64,000 nucleotides of DNA from Monosporascus cannonballus (GCA_004154925.1 QJNS01000294.1:1-64000); one strand, 5' to 3'; numbered from the stretch's first letter, positions 11,593 to 25,057 are shown. The notes: generated by a model from the sequence alone, not told the origin. Numbers and translations: made by a program.

Positions 11593-11598
11593 TTTTTT
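11593..11598 (+). terminator. RNA polymerase III terminator
   Basis: A run of six T residues seven bases after the end of the tRNA-Leu gene, the usual Pol III stop signal. Confidence 0.8.
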
Positions 11599-12149
11599 GC
11601 CAGAGATTTCCTCTGGCCTTATTCAACAAGGCTCGATGTAGGGCTGGCTGGGGTCGGACGGGATAGGCTGGATGTCGTGTTGGTATCCCGAGCGAAGTGG
11701 CTGCTGGACAAATTTTCTACGTAGGGTCGTTGCCCCGCTTTACGTCCAACCAACCACAGACGCGTATTGGATGGAGCACTCGGCACCATAAGTTTTAACC
11801 TCCGGCCCGATTCTTATCCCCAAACAGATTGAAATTCATAATGTAGCTTAACGTGAGCAGGGCGTTATCAATATGCATGTTGGGTGCTTCATTTGTTACG
11901 ACTCCCGCAACCTTGCATTAATAAATATATGGGGAAGACCTGCAGAATAGCCGACATGAGAAAAGCTCGAGCTCTGTCTTAAGGAGGCGCGGGGTAAAGT
12001 GGTGTAAGGACATCAACCTCTGCACTGCTGAGCGAAATGCTCTACGACCCCTAAAAGGGGTGTCGTCTTAGCAACTGTTGCTGAAACTTCTGTATTAAGG
12101 TCTAGATCGGAGCACGTGCCAATGCAACCCCCTCCAATTTACACGCCTT
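11599..12149. other. Left flank of AT-rich block
   Basis: Unique-looking sequence with no supported gene. Base composition changes abruptly to AT-rich at about 12,150. Confidence 0.5.
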
Positions 12150-12725
12150 GAATTTGAAAACCTTGATAATTTAGACTTTAATAACTTTATAACTAGCTTA
12201 GTATATAATAAACAACAGACATTTTATAATAAAGCAAAACTATATTTTTAATAAAAAATAAAATTTAAAGTAATACAATAAATATTTAAATCAAATATTT
12301 ATTAATATATTAAATGTTATAAATCGAAAAAAGTTTAATAAAAAATTAATTAAAATAAATATTAAAATCAAAAATCGATACGATAAGAATTTAACTATTT
12401 ATTTATTTATAAAGATCTAATATTGAAGATTTTTGTATATTAATACCGAGAAGATATATTATAAAGTAAGTAAATAATAATATTAATTTAAAAGCACTTA
12501 ATTAAAATAAAGAAAACTGAAAAAACTATTATATTAAATCTTATAATAAGTTTATTAAATTATATACCAATATATACAAAATAAATTAATTAATATATAC
12601 GCTTATAACTCTGCAAAATTTAAAACTTTATACTTTAAAGTAATAATTTCTGAAAATATTTAAATATATATATATTATTCTTTTTATATCTATTTTTTAA
12701 TATTTTTTAATATTAAATATTATAT

Positions 12726-12932
12726 TGTAAAAATATAGCCCTTATAAGAATGAGAATGGTAGCCGACTAGTTACCGATCAGCCATTAACCTACTTACTAT
12801 TATAAATCCATTATCTAGCAGCTAGTGGGAAATGCCAGAGGGAAATAACCTAATATATTTATTTCTTAGAATACGTTTTGCGATTGGTCGAAAATTACGT
12901 TACTTAAATTTATAATTATTTATTATCTTATA
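12726..12932 (+). repeat. Left LTR of Gypsy relic 1
   Basis: Starts TGTAAAAATAT and ends TCTTATA. It aligns along its whole length with 20,037-20,242, and the differences are overwhelmingly C/T and G/A, as RIP predicts. Confidence 0.85.
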
Positions 12933-15049
12933 ATTTTTTCATCTTTATTATAAAGGATAACGCGATATTTATTAAAAGTAAAGATCGCCGACTATAAAAC
13001 GAATCTAGGTTATTAATCGAAAAAACCGCCGATCGGAACTCAACTAACGAACGATCGATCACGATACGAGAATAGGCGAAAAAGCTTATAATAGAACCTT
13101 AACGGGTAAAAATTTATGGTTTCCGAAATCCCGAATTACCTTATATATATAATAAAAATGCGTTCCAATAACCGTTAATGAAATAATCGGAAAACGGACG
13201 TAATATAACAACCGTATTCTGGAATTTAAAATTAAAAAAAATTAAACCTTTTAATAACGACCAGATTTTGGAAATTATTCGTTAACAAAATAAATAAGAT
13301 TCGAAATTATTTTAATAATAAACCGATTAATAAATAATAATATAAATTAAAAAAGCAAAATTTTATAAGTTAATTGCGATATTATCGTAAAAATTTAAAG
13401 AGAATAAGCAAATACCGCATTATAATTACTCGAAATTTTCCGAACGTACGTTAATTAAGAAAAAAAATAAAATAAAACTTATTACGGAAATTTACGCCGA
13501 AAAGCTAAGGCGAAATGCCTTTATTTATATCTAATAGGTTATAGGCTATATAGACGTTTTTATTACGAACGTTTAAAAATTATACCACATTATACTTAAT
13601 TACGTTAATTATAAAAAAAAATTAAAAATGGAAGATTTATAAATTTTTATTAGAAAAGGTTATATAAAATTTAATTTTTTCGATCAGAAATATAAGAAAT
13701 AATTATAAAACTATAACAATAATCTGATTAATTACCGTTAAACTTTTACGTTAAATAAAAGTTCTTAATTTATAAATTAAAATTTACGGACGTTTTTAAC
13801 CTGAAAAATAATCAAAATCATAAACGTTTTATTTTTAATTATTTTTATAAATCAATATTAAGGTTACGAAATACCATATTATAAAAAAACGTTAAGCTGG
13901 AACAAATTATTAACGTAATAAATAAGGTAAAACATTATTAGGACGTTTAAAAAAAGGTAAAGAAAAACCGATTATTTTTCGCCAAAAACATTAATAAAGA
14001 TAAACGATTTTATTTTAACGACTTTAAAAAATAAGATTTTAAAAACAAATTAAAAATATTATATAAAAATAATAAAGATCGTAAGGGTTTTTATATTCGA
14101 AAAGCAAATAGTTATCGATTTTATTCCGATTAAAATAAATCCGTATAACCTAATACTTTTAATTTTTCTAAAACTTTATTTAAAAGTTCTAATTATAGGA
14201 AACCAAGTTATAAAAACGTAAATTATAAACTTAAAAGAAATATAAAAACTTTACTCTTTCGCTTATACGAAAATCGATTTCCGAAAGCCATACAAAACGT
14301 TATAATATATAACGATAAATTAAATTAATCCCCAAACGTAAACCTAAAAAGAAAGGCGAAATAAGCATATACGTTCAATTTATTTCGGCTAATAATTATA
14401 GAACAGTTAAAATTAAACAACCTTTTTAAAATATTTATTAAAAGAAATACGAAAAATATAATATTGTAAATAAATATAAATACCGGAATATAAGTAAATA
14501 TTATAAACAAAAAATTAACGAAAAAATTTAATTTTTAATTAAATTTCGTAAATATTCCGGGTTTTATCGGCGTGAACAATACATATATCAAATATTATAA
14601 AACGTACGAAATTCTTATTAATATAATAAATTATAATGGAAATAAACGAAAATTTAAATAAATTTACTTTATAATACGTTACGATTGGAAAACGTCCGAT
14701 CTTTTATTATTTAAATCAAAAATAAGTAAATTAATCGATTTATTAAATATAGCTATATATTAAAAATTATATAAATTATTACAAAAGATTAACCGGCAGA
14801 AAATCGCAAACCTAACGTTTTTCGATAAGCAAATTTATACCGTTAAAATGATAAATTTAGCCGAAAAATTAAATATTCTGGAATTCGAGAAATAATAGAA
14901 ATAAGGGATAACTAATTTCTTTATATACTTAAAGAATTTCCGGCAAATATATTTCGAAAAAATAACGAAAAAATATCTGAATTATTAAAAGCAAAATATA
15001 TAGCAAATTTAACCCAACAACAACGCTCTTATTAGTCTAATTTACTTTT

Positions 15050-17900
15050 TTTCGAAAGTTTAAAAAAAGTATTCGAAAAATATATTTAAAAAAATCTAAA
15101 AATAAACCAGATACGATATTTTAAAACGGATCTAAAGATATTAATATTATTCGTACTTAAAAAGAACGGCAATTTCCGATTATATATTAATTATAAAAGG
15201 GTAAATCGGATAACTATAAAAAATTAAACCTTTTATTTTGAATTTCAAAAATAATAAATCGCTTAAGGTTAATCAAAATATTTTCGAAAATTAATTTCAA
15301 AAATATCTATCACCATATTAGGATTAAAAAAAACGACTAATAAAAATTTATTTTTCAAACGCAATACGAATAGTTTAAATATAAGGTTATATTATTCAAC
15401 TTAATTAATGTATTAATTACATTTTAAGTCAATATATATAAGATATTAATTAAAATAATTAATTATATATGTATAATATATTTAAATAATATAATATTTT
15501 ATTTAAGTAACGAAAGAAAATATGCGGAATATGTTTTGCTAGTTTACGAATCATTATTATAATATTAATTATTTGTTAAAACGTTTAAATATAAATTTTT
15601 TTTAAAAAAATTTAAGATTTATAATTAATATCGACGGTTTGAAAATGGACCGCTATTAAGTCAATATTATCAAAATATGGCCAAAGCCAGAATTAATTTA
15701 TATTATTTAAGTATTAGAAGAACTCGTTAATTTTTATCGGAAATTTATAGCTTATTACGTATATATTACCGAATTTATTGTTAAGTTTCTAAAAGGAGTA
15801 CAAAGCAATAATAAAGTAATACAATTTCGATAACCTAAAAAATTAAAAAGGCGTTCCGAAATTAAAAAAATATCTTTTAATCGGCGACCATTTTCTAATA
15901 CTAAAATAACGTTAAAAATACCAAAGTTAAAATAGTCGCTTTAATAAAAGCTATATTAAGGATATTTTTATAAAAATACGAAAAATATTAGCGTCCAATT
16001 ATATATTAATTACGAAAACTAAATTTAATTGAAAAATAATAGATTATAAAGTAATAACAATTATTAACGATTATAAAAAACCTAAAATATTAACGATAAT
16101 ATCTCAAGAGTACGAAAAAAAGTTTCTTAATATTTACCGATTATATAGCGTTAAAAGATATAATAAAAACGCCGGCGTGTAACCTTAAGAAAAAGTTAGC
16201 CCAATAGATTTACTGCCTTACGTAATTGAATTTTAAAATCTAACACCGACCAAGCGCCGCCAACCTAGCAGATAAGCTATTTAGACGCCCGAATTACATA
16301 TTAAGGGAAATCGCGTATAAAAACGTAATTTTTACGTTATTTAAAAACTTTAGATTTACGAATAATATGCTAGAAAACGTACCAAAAATAGTTATAAATA
16401 TATAGCGCGATTTAAAGCATTATAAAAAGGTAAAAGGCCTTATGTCACAGTCCCAAGTAGCACCTTGTAGATATATAGAGCAGAACAAGGCGGTTAGGGC
16501 TCGACTTGACAACGTTCCACTTTTAGTAGTGTAATAGCTAGACTTTTGTTCTTCTATGCCGTAACACCTTATAAAAATAACGTAAAATTCGTTTGTTATA
16601 AAATTCCTAAATAAATTTTAAGTAATAAAAACTTAGGTAATTATTATCCGTATAAAAAAAACAGAAAACCTTTGTTATACGATCTCAAAAACCTTTCGAA
16701 GAAAAAAATAACAAAAGATTATATATTTGTCACATTTATCGCTTATAAATAATAATACAAACGCAAAGTGTAACAATAATACAATTAGCGGTTAAATAAT
16801 AGCAATCGCAAATTATAATTATATTACGATCGGATTTCGAAAAAATTTAAATAAAAACGAAATTAATACTAAAATTATTGTTATAACTAATATATTTTAC
16901 GTTCCTTAATAAAAGGGCTGGCCAAATATAAAACGGTATTATAACCGAAAGTTTCTCGATATTTTTACGATCAGGTTCGAAAACTGCAAATTAAGAACTT
17001 AAATATCATAAAGCTAATACGGATAGCTAAACGCCGAACCGGAATAAAAAAAATATTTTCTAGACTTAAATAAAATCTTATATTATTGAAATAAATTCGT
17101 ATTCACGTTATAAGGCGTTTTATAGAAATAATTGATTAACTAGTACTATAATAATCTAAAAACAGAATATATAGGATATATTCGTATATTAAAATTAATA
17201 ATTAAAAAGTTTTATTAGAAAAATATGGCGAAAGATATTTAAAAATATATTAAATAATATCTAAACTGCTAGAACAAAATAAAACCACGCTATAAACCAT
17301 ATAAATAGCTATAGCTTTTGCTATTATCTAAGTAATTTTTCTAAAAAATCTTATTAAATTTTATTACGAGATTTCCTAAAAGCTTCGCTTTAAACGAATT
17401 AAAATACGACGTAATTCTAGTAATTATCGACCGTTTTACCAAATTAAAATTATTTATCTCTACGGTTAAAACCTTAACCGTAATCGAATTAACTCGATTA
17501 CTTTACGATAAAGTAAAATGTAAATTCGATACATCGGCTAAAATAATTAACGATAAAAACAAATTGTTAACGAATTAATTTTAGACGAAATTTTGCGAAA
17601 AACAAAAAATAAAACGGCGAATATCGGCCGCTTACTATTTGCAAACCGATAAGTAAATAGAACGTATTTATTAGGTCTTAAAATATTATTTCCGTAATTA
17701 CGTTAATAAATATTAAAATAATTAGATAAAATTATTGTAAAATACGAAATTCGTATATAATAATATACAAAACGCATTTACCGGCCGTTTTCCGTTCGAA
17801 ACCTTATATGGATATTTTTAAAGATTATAAAATATTTTTTATAAAGATTTAAAAAATAAGTAAAAAAAATTAAACATTATTTTTTTAAAAAAAATAATAA
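15050..17900 (+). pseudogene. Gypsy pol polyprotein relic (RT and integrase)
   Basis: Degraded reverse transcriptase and integrase of Gypsy relic 1. At 15,150-15,215 the frame reads VLKKNG..R.Y.NY..VN, the RT entry motif. At 15,479-15,490 it reads YLNN, standing for the catalytic YLDD of Gypsy RT. Near 17,410-17,460 the integrase core reads YDVILVIIDRFTKLKLF, and near 17,640-17,700 the conserved QTD..IERI..VL..Y segment is recognisable. Many in-frame stops and an inserted solo LTR make it non-functional. Boundaries are approximate. Confidence 0.85.
16443..16566. mobile_element. Solo LTR, 124 bp, not RIP-mutated
   Basis: A sharply bounded segment of ordinary base composition inside the RIP'd pol relic. 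It begins TGTCACAG, ends GTAACA, and is flanked by a perfect 5-bp target duplication CCTTA (16,438-16,442 and 16,567-16,571). TG...CA ends plus a 5-bp duplication are the signature of an LTR left by integration followed by LTR-LTR recombination. It is unusually short. Confidence 0.88.
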
Positions 17901-20036
17901 TTCGTCGAATAATATACGAATATTAAAAAGCATAACGGCAGCTTAGAAAAAATATTATAATTAACGTTATACGTTTATAAAATATTAATTAAAATAATAA
18001 ATAAATTTATCGATTAAAGTTTTTAAATTTAAAAATAAACACTTCATATTTATGTATATCCGAAAAACAATTAAAAAATAGATTTCCAAACGTATAAAAT
18101 AATTCGTGTATCAAATATCAATAACAATATAATATATTTCTAATATTTTTCCTAAAACCGTAATATAATCGAAAACCGAATAATATTTAAATAACGTTGC
18201 CGAACCTAATAAAGAAATAAGAAAAATAAATAATAAAAAGTATTATTAGCTATTAAGATAATTAGAGATAATGCGAATATCTAATTAAATAAAAAGGCTA
18301 ACCCGCTAAATACAATATATAAAAACTCCGAAAATACTTGAAGGACATATTTAAAATATTATAACGTTACGAAAAAAAATTAAATATGTATATAAAAAAT
18401 AAAACGACTTAAAAAACGCAAAATAATAATAATTCGATCGGAAATTAATCGCTTAATATTTATAAAAATCATAAAAAATAATTTTAAATAAAAATGAAAT
18501 ATTAACATTAAAATATTATTTAGTTATATAATTACTTTTAAAATTTTGGAGAATATTTACCTTGTTATATACTGGTTAAAAATTAACAAATAATATAAAA
18601 AAATTAAACTTTTATTACGAAAATTAAATATTGCGTTTAATTATTAAATTTTATATTAATTAATTTTTAATAAATATATTATAAAAATTAAGATAGAAAT
18701 ATCGAAGAGCGATCGAAAAATATACGATAATAAAAAACGGATACGTTTATTAAACTTATTAAACGTAAAACCTAAAAACAAATTAAAAACGTTTTATTTT
18801 TTACGAAAAATAAGGCTTAAATAACCGGAATATAATTTATTATTAATCGGAAATAAAGCGTTATTTTTAAACCGTTTAACGTATTTAATTTGATAATATT
18901 TTTATCGAGCAAAACCGTTTTTTAATTATAATTATTGAAAAGTATTAAAACTTTATTAAAATGTTAAAGGGTAAACGAAAAATATTTATAAATAAAAATA
19001 ATAATATAATAATTTTCGAAAATTGTTTAATTTATAAAAATACTTTAAAATTAGAGTTAATAAAAAATTATTCGCAAAATAAAAAAAATCGTAATACTTA
19101 CAAAAAAAACCTAAATTTATAAACTTATAAAACTGTATTAAAACTAGATTTCCGTAACTATAACGGACGATCAGAAATCGATTTCCGTTATATTAAAAAA
19201 ACAATATTCGTTAATAATAACCGCGTTAAAGATAAACTCGGCCTTGTAAAAAACGTCGAATCGACGACCAACCGCAATTACGTCGGAACCTTCGTATTAA
19301 ATACCCGTAATACGAATTTTTTCGAATTCGTTAATTAACTCTTAATTATTAATACCGAATCAAAAAATTATTTAGATAATACTTTTAAAAAAATCGAAAT
19401 TTAAACGGAAATTAAATAATGGTATTAATAATATTAAGAATAATTATTAACCTTACGAAACCTCTTATAATAATAATTAATTACAATATAATTTAAGGTA
19501 CCCGAAATTTAAATATAAATTATACGATAATCGAAATAATATTATATTACGATATTATAATATGGCTTATTATTATTCGTAATATAATAAATATTTATCT
19601 TATTATTAGTATCAACGGAATAACGCTAAAAAATTTCCTAATTTTTATTAATATTAAAATATTATTTCTTTTAGAACTTTGTACGAAAAAAAATATAGCG
19701 AACGGAAATAATACGCAAAACAAACGGAGAAAACGAAATAAAAATGAAAAAAAAAACGAAAAACCGAACGAAACGCATACGTAAAAGAAATAAAGATATA
19801 GGCGTAAAAAGAAAAAAAAGATAAATAAAATAAAGTTAAAAACGAATTATAATAAGAAATTAAGCGAAATATAATTATTTATATAATATAATACGTATTA
19901 ACTATTACGGTAATTACTTATAATATAATATAACGATAAATTATTAGCGAATATATATAAACAGATTTGTAAAATATATCATATTACATTAATAATAATA
20001 CTATTAAAGGCTAATAACATAAAAGGAGAAAGTAAT

Positions 20037-20242
20037 TATAAGAATATATTCCCTATAAAAATAAGGCTGGTAACCGACTAGTTATTAATCAGCCACCGAC
20101 CTATTTATTAATATAAATTTACTATCTAGTAGCTAATGGGAAACGCTAAATAAAAATAACCTAATATATTTATTTCTTGAAATATGCTTTACGACTAGTC
20201 GGAGATCACCTTACCTAGCTTACAGCTATCTATTATCTTACA
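20037..20242 (+). repeat. Right LTR of Gypsy relic 1
   Basis: Starts TATAAGAATAT (RIP-altered TG) and ends TCTTACA. Partner of the repeat at 12,726-12,932. Confidence 0.85.
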
Positions 20243-21179
20243 ATTTTATTTCCGATAATTAAACGATATTCGATTTTTTTAAAATAATTAATTAAATATC
20301 GTTTTATTATTTTAAAATTAATATTACGTTATTACATAATAAACTTATTAATATATTTACGATATAACTTATGAAATGAAAATTATAAATTTATATTAAA
20401 ATTTAACGAATAATAACTCTCGCAAAATAATCGATTTTATTTTTTATAACGTAATATTAACAATACGACCGAAATCTAAAAAAACAGAATTAATTTTTTT
20501 TCGTATTTATCGTACCGAAAACGATAGACCAATTTTTTCGATTATTTTAAACGCAATATAAAGATATAACACTGTTGTATAAAATTTCTAATAGAAATTA
20601 TTAAAATATGCGTACGTTTAATTGCAATCGTCGTCGAAATGAGTTCGTAGTTATTGTTACGATTAACGTTAAGTAAAATTCCACTTAATTAAAAAAAATT
20701 TAAACCAAAAACAATTAGTTTAAAAGTTTTCTATTATTTACTTATTATAAAATTAATATAATAAAAAAACTGCATAATATCACGGTAATATGGTAACGTA
20801 TTAAATTTGTTAATTAATCAAATTTTCGTCGTATAATATAAAAAATATATTTGCCCGTTACGATAAACTTAAAACGGTAACTAAAATCGAATATTTCGTA
20901 AATATCAAAATTATACTTAAAAATAATATTTCGAAAATAAATTATATAGAGCCGTTTAATATAAAAATTTTATATAAATATTATAAGATAGAAAAAGTAT
21001 TAGTATAATAATAAAAAGGTAATATATAATATTAAATAGGTAAATAGCATAACTACAACAAAAAAGATAAAAAAACGTAATAATATTATAAAATTAATAA
21101 TACGGTATTTTTTTAAAAAAAAGAGAAAAATGTTAAAAAGGTATTTAAAATTTATATTACGAAAACGGTAAAAAGAAAA

Positions 21180-21395
21180 ATGCGACAGAGTTTATTGCAG
21201 CTAATAACCTCCCGTACGATAATATTATTACTTTCGTACTAGAATTAATATTATGTATTTTTTTATATGGCAACGCGTTATCCGTTATCATTACGGCCCC
21301 ATTTCGACTATATCGTATATACGCTCTATTACCATAATAACGTCTTTCGACACCTAATATGCCATCAATAAGTTAAGGTTCGAACTCGGAAAAAG
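21180..21395. other. Less-mutated island in AT block
   Basis: Contains CA, TG and GC-rich words (GCAGCTAATAACCTCCC, ACGGCCCCATTTCGAC, GTTCGAACTCGG) that are rare in the surrounding RIP'd DNA. It looks like a later short insertion, but I found no TG...CA termini, target duplication or RNA fold to name it. Confidence 0.5.
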
Positions 21396-21574
21396 TATTT
21401 ATATTTTTTTTTCTTTTTTTTAAGCAGTTGAAAACAATTATCTTAAAAAAAGCTACAATTACAGTATTAGCAAAACGGCTATTTTAAGTCGTCGCTTCGC
21501 TATATATACGCAAACGCGTAATGCTTGCTAAATAATTTTTTTATACAATAATAAAATATTTTCCAGAACCTAAA

Positions 21575-23120
21575 AAACTTATAGCGTTATAATAAAATCT
21601 TATCAAGTAATAATTATAATACGAAACGAAAAATAACGAATTTTAATTTCGTTATAATTTATAGAAAAGGTTTAAAAAATAATATAACTAATATTTTAAA
21701 TAAATGGCCAAATTTTGAAAAATATTAATTACAATTAAATATATAAATTTTGAAATTGGTATACAAAAATATTTATATCTTGATAAATTAATAACAATAT
21801 AAATTACATCTTACAATATGTAGTAAAATTTAAACAAATATAAATATAATTTATTACAAAATTAAAAATTTAATATAACGTGTATATAAATATTAGTTTT
21901 GTAAATATCTAAAAGAATTTATTAAAACTTAAAACATTTTTAATATATTAATGCTTTTTCTGAAATAAAAATAATAATTCAAAAACCACACTAATAATAT
22001 AAGTTTTATAATACAGCCAAAATATAACGATACAAATCTTACAAAACATTTCATTATTATAAATTTTATTATTAAAGTCTTTAAATTTAAAGGTTCAAAA
22101 AATATATATAATATTATATTCGTAATTGTTAATACATTCGCGAAGTTCTTTTATTTCTTGATTTATTAAACCTAATTACAGTTATAAACTAAATACTATA
22201 TATATTAAAAATATCGTTAATATTTACGAATTCTTATATACAATTATTTTCTATAAAAGACTACGTTTATTTTAAAAGTTTTATAAAATCTTATAATATA
22301 AATTAACTTTAACTATAAATTGTTTAACGTATTTAAATTTTAAATCAACCAATAGAGAAAACGAGTAAATTAAATATTAAAATATTTTAAACAAATACTA
22401 ATTTTAAATTTTAATTTAATAATAATAAATATATGTATAATAAATTTAATAGTAGTAAAACAATATATTTGTTAAAATAAGAGAAATATTTATATATAAA
22501 TTATGAAACTAACCTAAATTTTACACGTAATCAAATAAGTAAATATTATAATTAAAAGAGTTAAAAGATTTAATTTCAAATATATCGATTTATATAAGAT
22601 TATTAAAAAAAACTTCAAGAAATAATTATTAAATAAACCTTTTACTAAAAGTCTGATTTATTTTATTTTTAACATTTTCTTATTTAAGTTAATAACGAAC
22701 ATTATTAAAATTTATACGACATAAAAAACGAAAAAAACGAAAAATAAAACTATATATAAAAATAAAATATGAATATATGAAAAAAACCAATTTACTTAAT
22801 GCTTAATTAAATTAGAAAAAAATCTAAAGTTCAAAAATGTCTAGAAATCGATAAAAAGCCTTATAAATACTTAACGCTTATTAAAAAAACTTCTTTTAAT
22901 AATATCTAAATTAGTTATAATAATTTTCTAATCAAGCTTTTTAAAAATACACATATTAAAAAATTAACAAATAGCGCGGTTATAGTAACTTAGATTTCTA
23001 CGCGTTTTTGTTCGTTTAATTCGTTTAAAAATCAAGGCTTACAGTTAATAATTTTAACTTTTTTTAATAAAAAATTATTTTAACGCTATAAACGAAAAAA
23101 ACGGCTAATAATTTCGTTAA
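21575..23120. repeat. Long direct repeat, copy 1
   Basis: Diverged direct repeat of about 1.5 kb whose second copy is at about 28,770-30,455. Shared anchors include TTTAATTTCGTTAT followed by AAAAGG.TTTAAAA near 21,640 and 28,817, and TATATCGAT.TATATAA.ATTATTAAA near 22,580 and 29,940. It is followed, after about 460 bp, by an LTR of the 400-bp family. I read it as the 3' part of a truncated retrotransposon copy. Confidence 0.65.
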
Positions 23121-23509
23121 TACTATCTTATTTACATATTAAAACTTTCTTTTTTATTAAAATCGTAAAAAGAAATTTTAATAAACGGTTTTCTTTTACA
23201 ATTTAAGCTATTGTTTCTGTTAATATAATATAAGACTCAATCGGAGCACCAAAATTATCGTAATAATAACAGTTTTTATTATATTCGTTATAACTACGAA
23301 TTTTGTAATTATTTAAGATTTTAAATTGTGCTCAAAACACGGCGTACACGACATTATTTTAAAACAAAATTTAATAATATAAACTAAACATTTTAACCTT
23401 TTTTTAATTAAAACAATTACGAGATTTACAATTACTAACGTAACTTGCTATAATAAAAAAAGTTTATTGAAAATAAAAAAGCTTTAAAATAAAAATCTTA
23501 AAAAAGTTA

Positions 23510-23895
23510 TATTATAACTCGAGCTAAGGCCGATCACAAAAAGCGGTGAGATTTATACAAACGGCTTACATAATTTAGATTTATTTTAATATTAAAATTT
23601 AAAAATATCTAAATATAACTAATTACATCTAATAAAATTATATACATAAGAATTTTAAACTTCAATAGAAATTCAATTAACTTACGTAAAATATATATAT
23701 ACATATATTTGTTAAATTTATAATTTAAATAATATCAGTCTGTAATACAACTTCGTTAATTAGAACACTTTTAATATTGCGAAATATAATTAAGTTATTT
23801 TATTACTTAAATTTCTGTAATACTCCTATTAATAAAAACTCGTTCAACTTAGGTTTAATAGTTAGTTAAACTTTTAGTAGGTATTTTATAATAAC
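23510..23895 (+). repeat. 400-bp-family LTR, copy A1
   Basis: Starts TATTATAAC and ends past AACTTAGGTTTAATAGTTAG. It matches, in opposite orientation, the LTRs at 30,456-30,865 and 37,284-37,693. The ends are blurred by RIP. Confidence 0.65.
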
Positions 23896-24115
23896 GAATT
23901 TTTTTAAATTTTTTAATATTTTGTACTATTTTCAAAATATAATATATATAGTATTATTTAAAAACGAATTTAAGAATATTAATATCCCGAAATTGTAAGC
24001 TTTTTCTTTGGTTAAAATAATTATAAGGTTTGCAGTTTACGATACTACCTGACATAATAAAATAGAACCTTATTAAACGAAATTTTTTAAAAATAAAAAT
24101 CTTAAAAAAAAACGT

Positions 24116-24620
24116 ATTATAGCTTAAGCTAAGATCGGTCGTAAGAAACGGTCGAATTTATATACACGGATTACGTAATTTAAATCTCTTTTACGTTAAA
24201 ATCTAAGTAAATCTATATAAAACGAATTGCATTTCAAAAAATTAAATTAATAATAATGTCAAAAATCTAATAAACATTCAATTAATTAACGAAAAATATA
24301 TATATTAAATCTATAATCTAAATAGCTTTAACTTGTAATACAACTTCGTTATCTAGAATACCTTAGGTATTGTAAGAAAATAGACTTCAGGCGTTTTCTA
24401 CTTAAGCGCGAACAAGGACTTCCAACGTATCTAGCGTTAAAACTGCTGATCTTTTGGATCATATAGCGGAGTAGCTAGTTCTTTCTATTCTCTTACAGGT
24501 ATTACGAAATATAACTAAGTTATCTTATTACTTAGAATTCCACGATATTTCTATTAATATAAAACTATACGACTAAGGTTTAATAATTGGTTAAAACCTC
24601 TAGCTATTACACTTAATAGT
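24116..24620 (+). repeat. 400-bp-family LTR, copy A2, interrupted
   Basis: Same family as A1 and arranged in tandem with it. The ~130 bp upstream of each copy are also alike (shared AAAATAAAAATCTTAAAAAA). It is split by a 127-bp solo LTR plus duplicated 5-bp target. Without that insertion the length is about 375 bp. Confidence 0.65.
24371..24497. mobile_element. Solo LTR, 127 bp, not RIP-mutated
   Basis: Begins TGTAAGAAAATAG and ends TTCTCTTACA, with terminal inverted heptamers TGTAAGA / TCTTACA. It is flanked by a perfect target duplication GGTAT (24,366-24,370 and 24,498-24,502). The interior is of normal base composition (for example GGCGTTTTCTACTTAAGCGC). It sits inside LTR copy A2. The termini equal those deduced for Gypsy relic 1, but the interior does not obviously match. 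Confidence 0.9.
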
Positions 24621-25057
24621 TACGAATTTGGATATTATACTTTCAATCGCCGTAAACTTAAGCGATTTCGAACGTACGAAAAAAGTTTACCTCGAATTTA
24701 AGATAAAATAATGTATTTTACGCGACTAATTTAATATATAATTTTTTTTAAAGATTTCGACTTTATAACGTATTAGCAATAATTAAAATAAGTAAAGCTA
24801 TTAAAGAGTAATTAAAATATCGCATATCTAAATTGTTAATTTGTTATTATCTTTTACGATTTTCTTTAGTTTCTTATCTATTTTATATATGAATACTGTT
24901 TTTCGAAAATGTTTTTCGATTAGATTTATATACTGTTATATATATATATATATATATAAACTAACTGTTAATATTTTTCATCAAATATCGTTATTACATT
25001 ATATATTTTCTATAAAAAATATTTAATAAATACCGATACGTATTACGAAATATTATG

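Larger units (their letters stand above)
12726..20242 (+). mobile_element. Ty3/Gypsy LTR retrotransposon relic 1
   Basis: A 7.5-kb element bounded by two diverged direct repeats (12,726-12,932 and 20,037-20,242) whose ends reconcile to TGTAAGA...TCTTACA, a TG...CA inverted terminus. Internal relics on the plus strand run reverse transcriptase (about 15,150-15,500) then integrase (about 17,410-17,800), the order of Ty3/Gypsy elements. A purine-rich tract AAAAGGAGAAAG (20,021-20,032) lies just before the right LTR, as a polypurine tract should. No matching target-site duplication is visible. A 124-bp solo LTR is inserted at 16,443. Confidence 0.88.

Noticed and set aside
24841..25026. Small ORFs in the AT block (also 14,325-14,510, 32,750-32,998 and 37,780-37,974)
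   Set aside because: Ile/Phe/Tyr/Lys-rich chance ORFs typical of AT-rich DNA; no homology visible.
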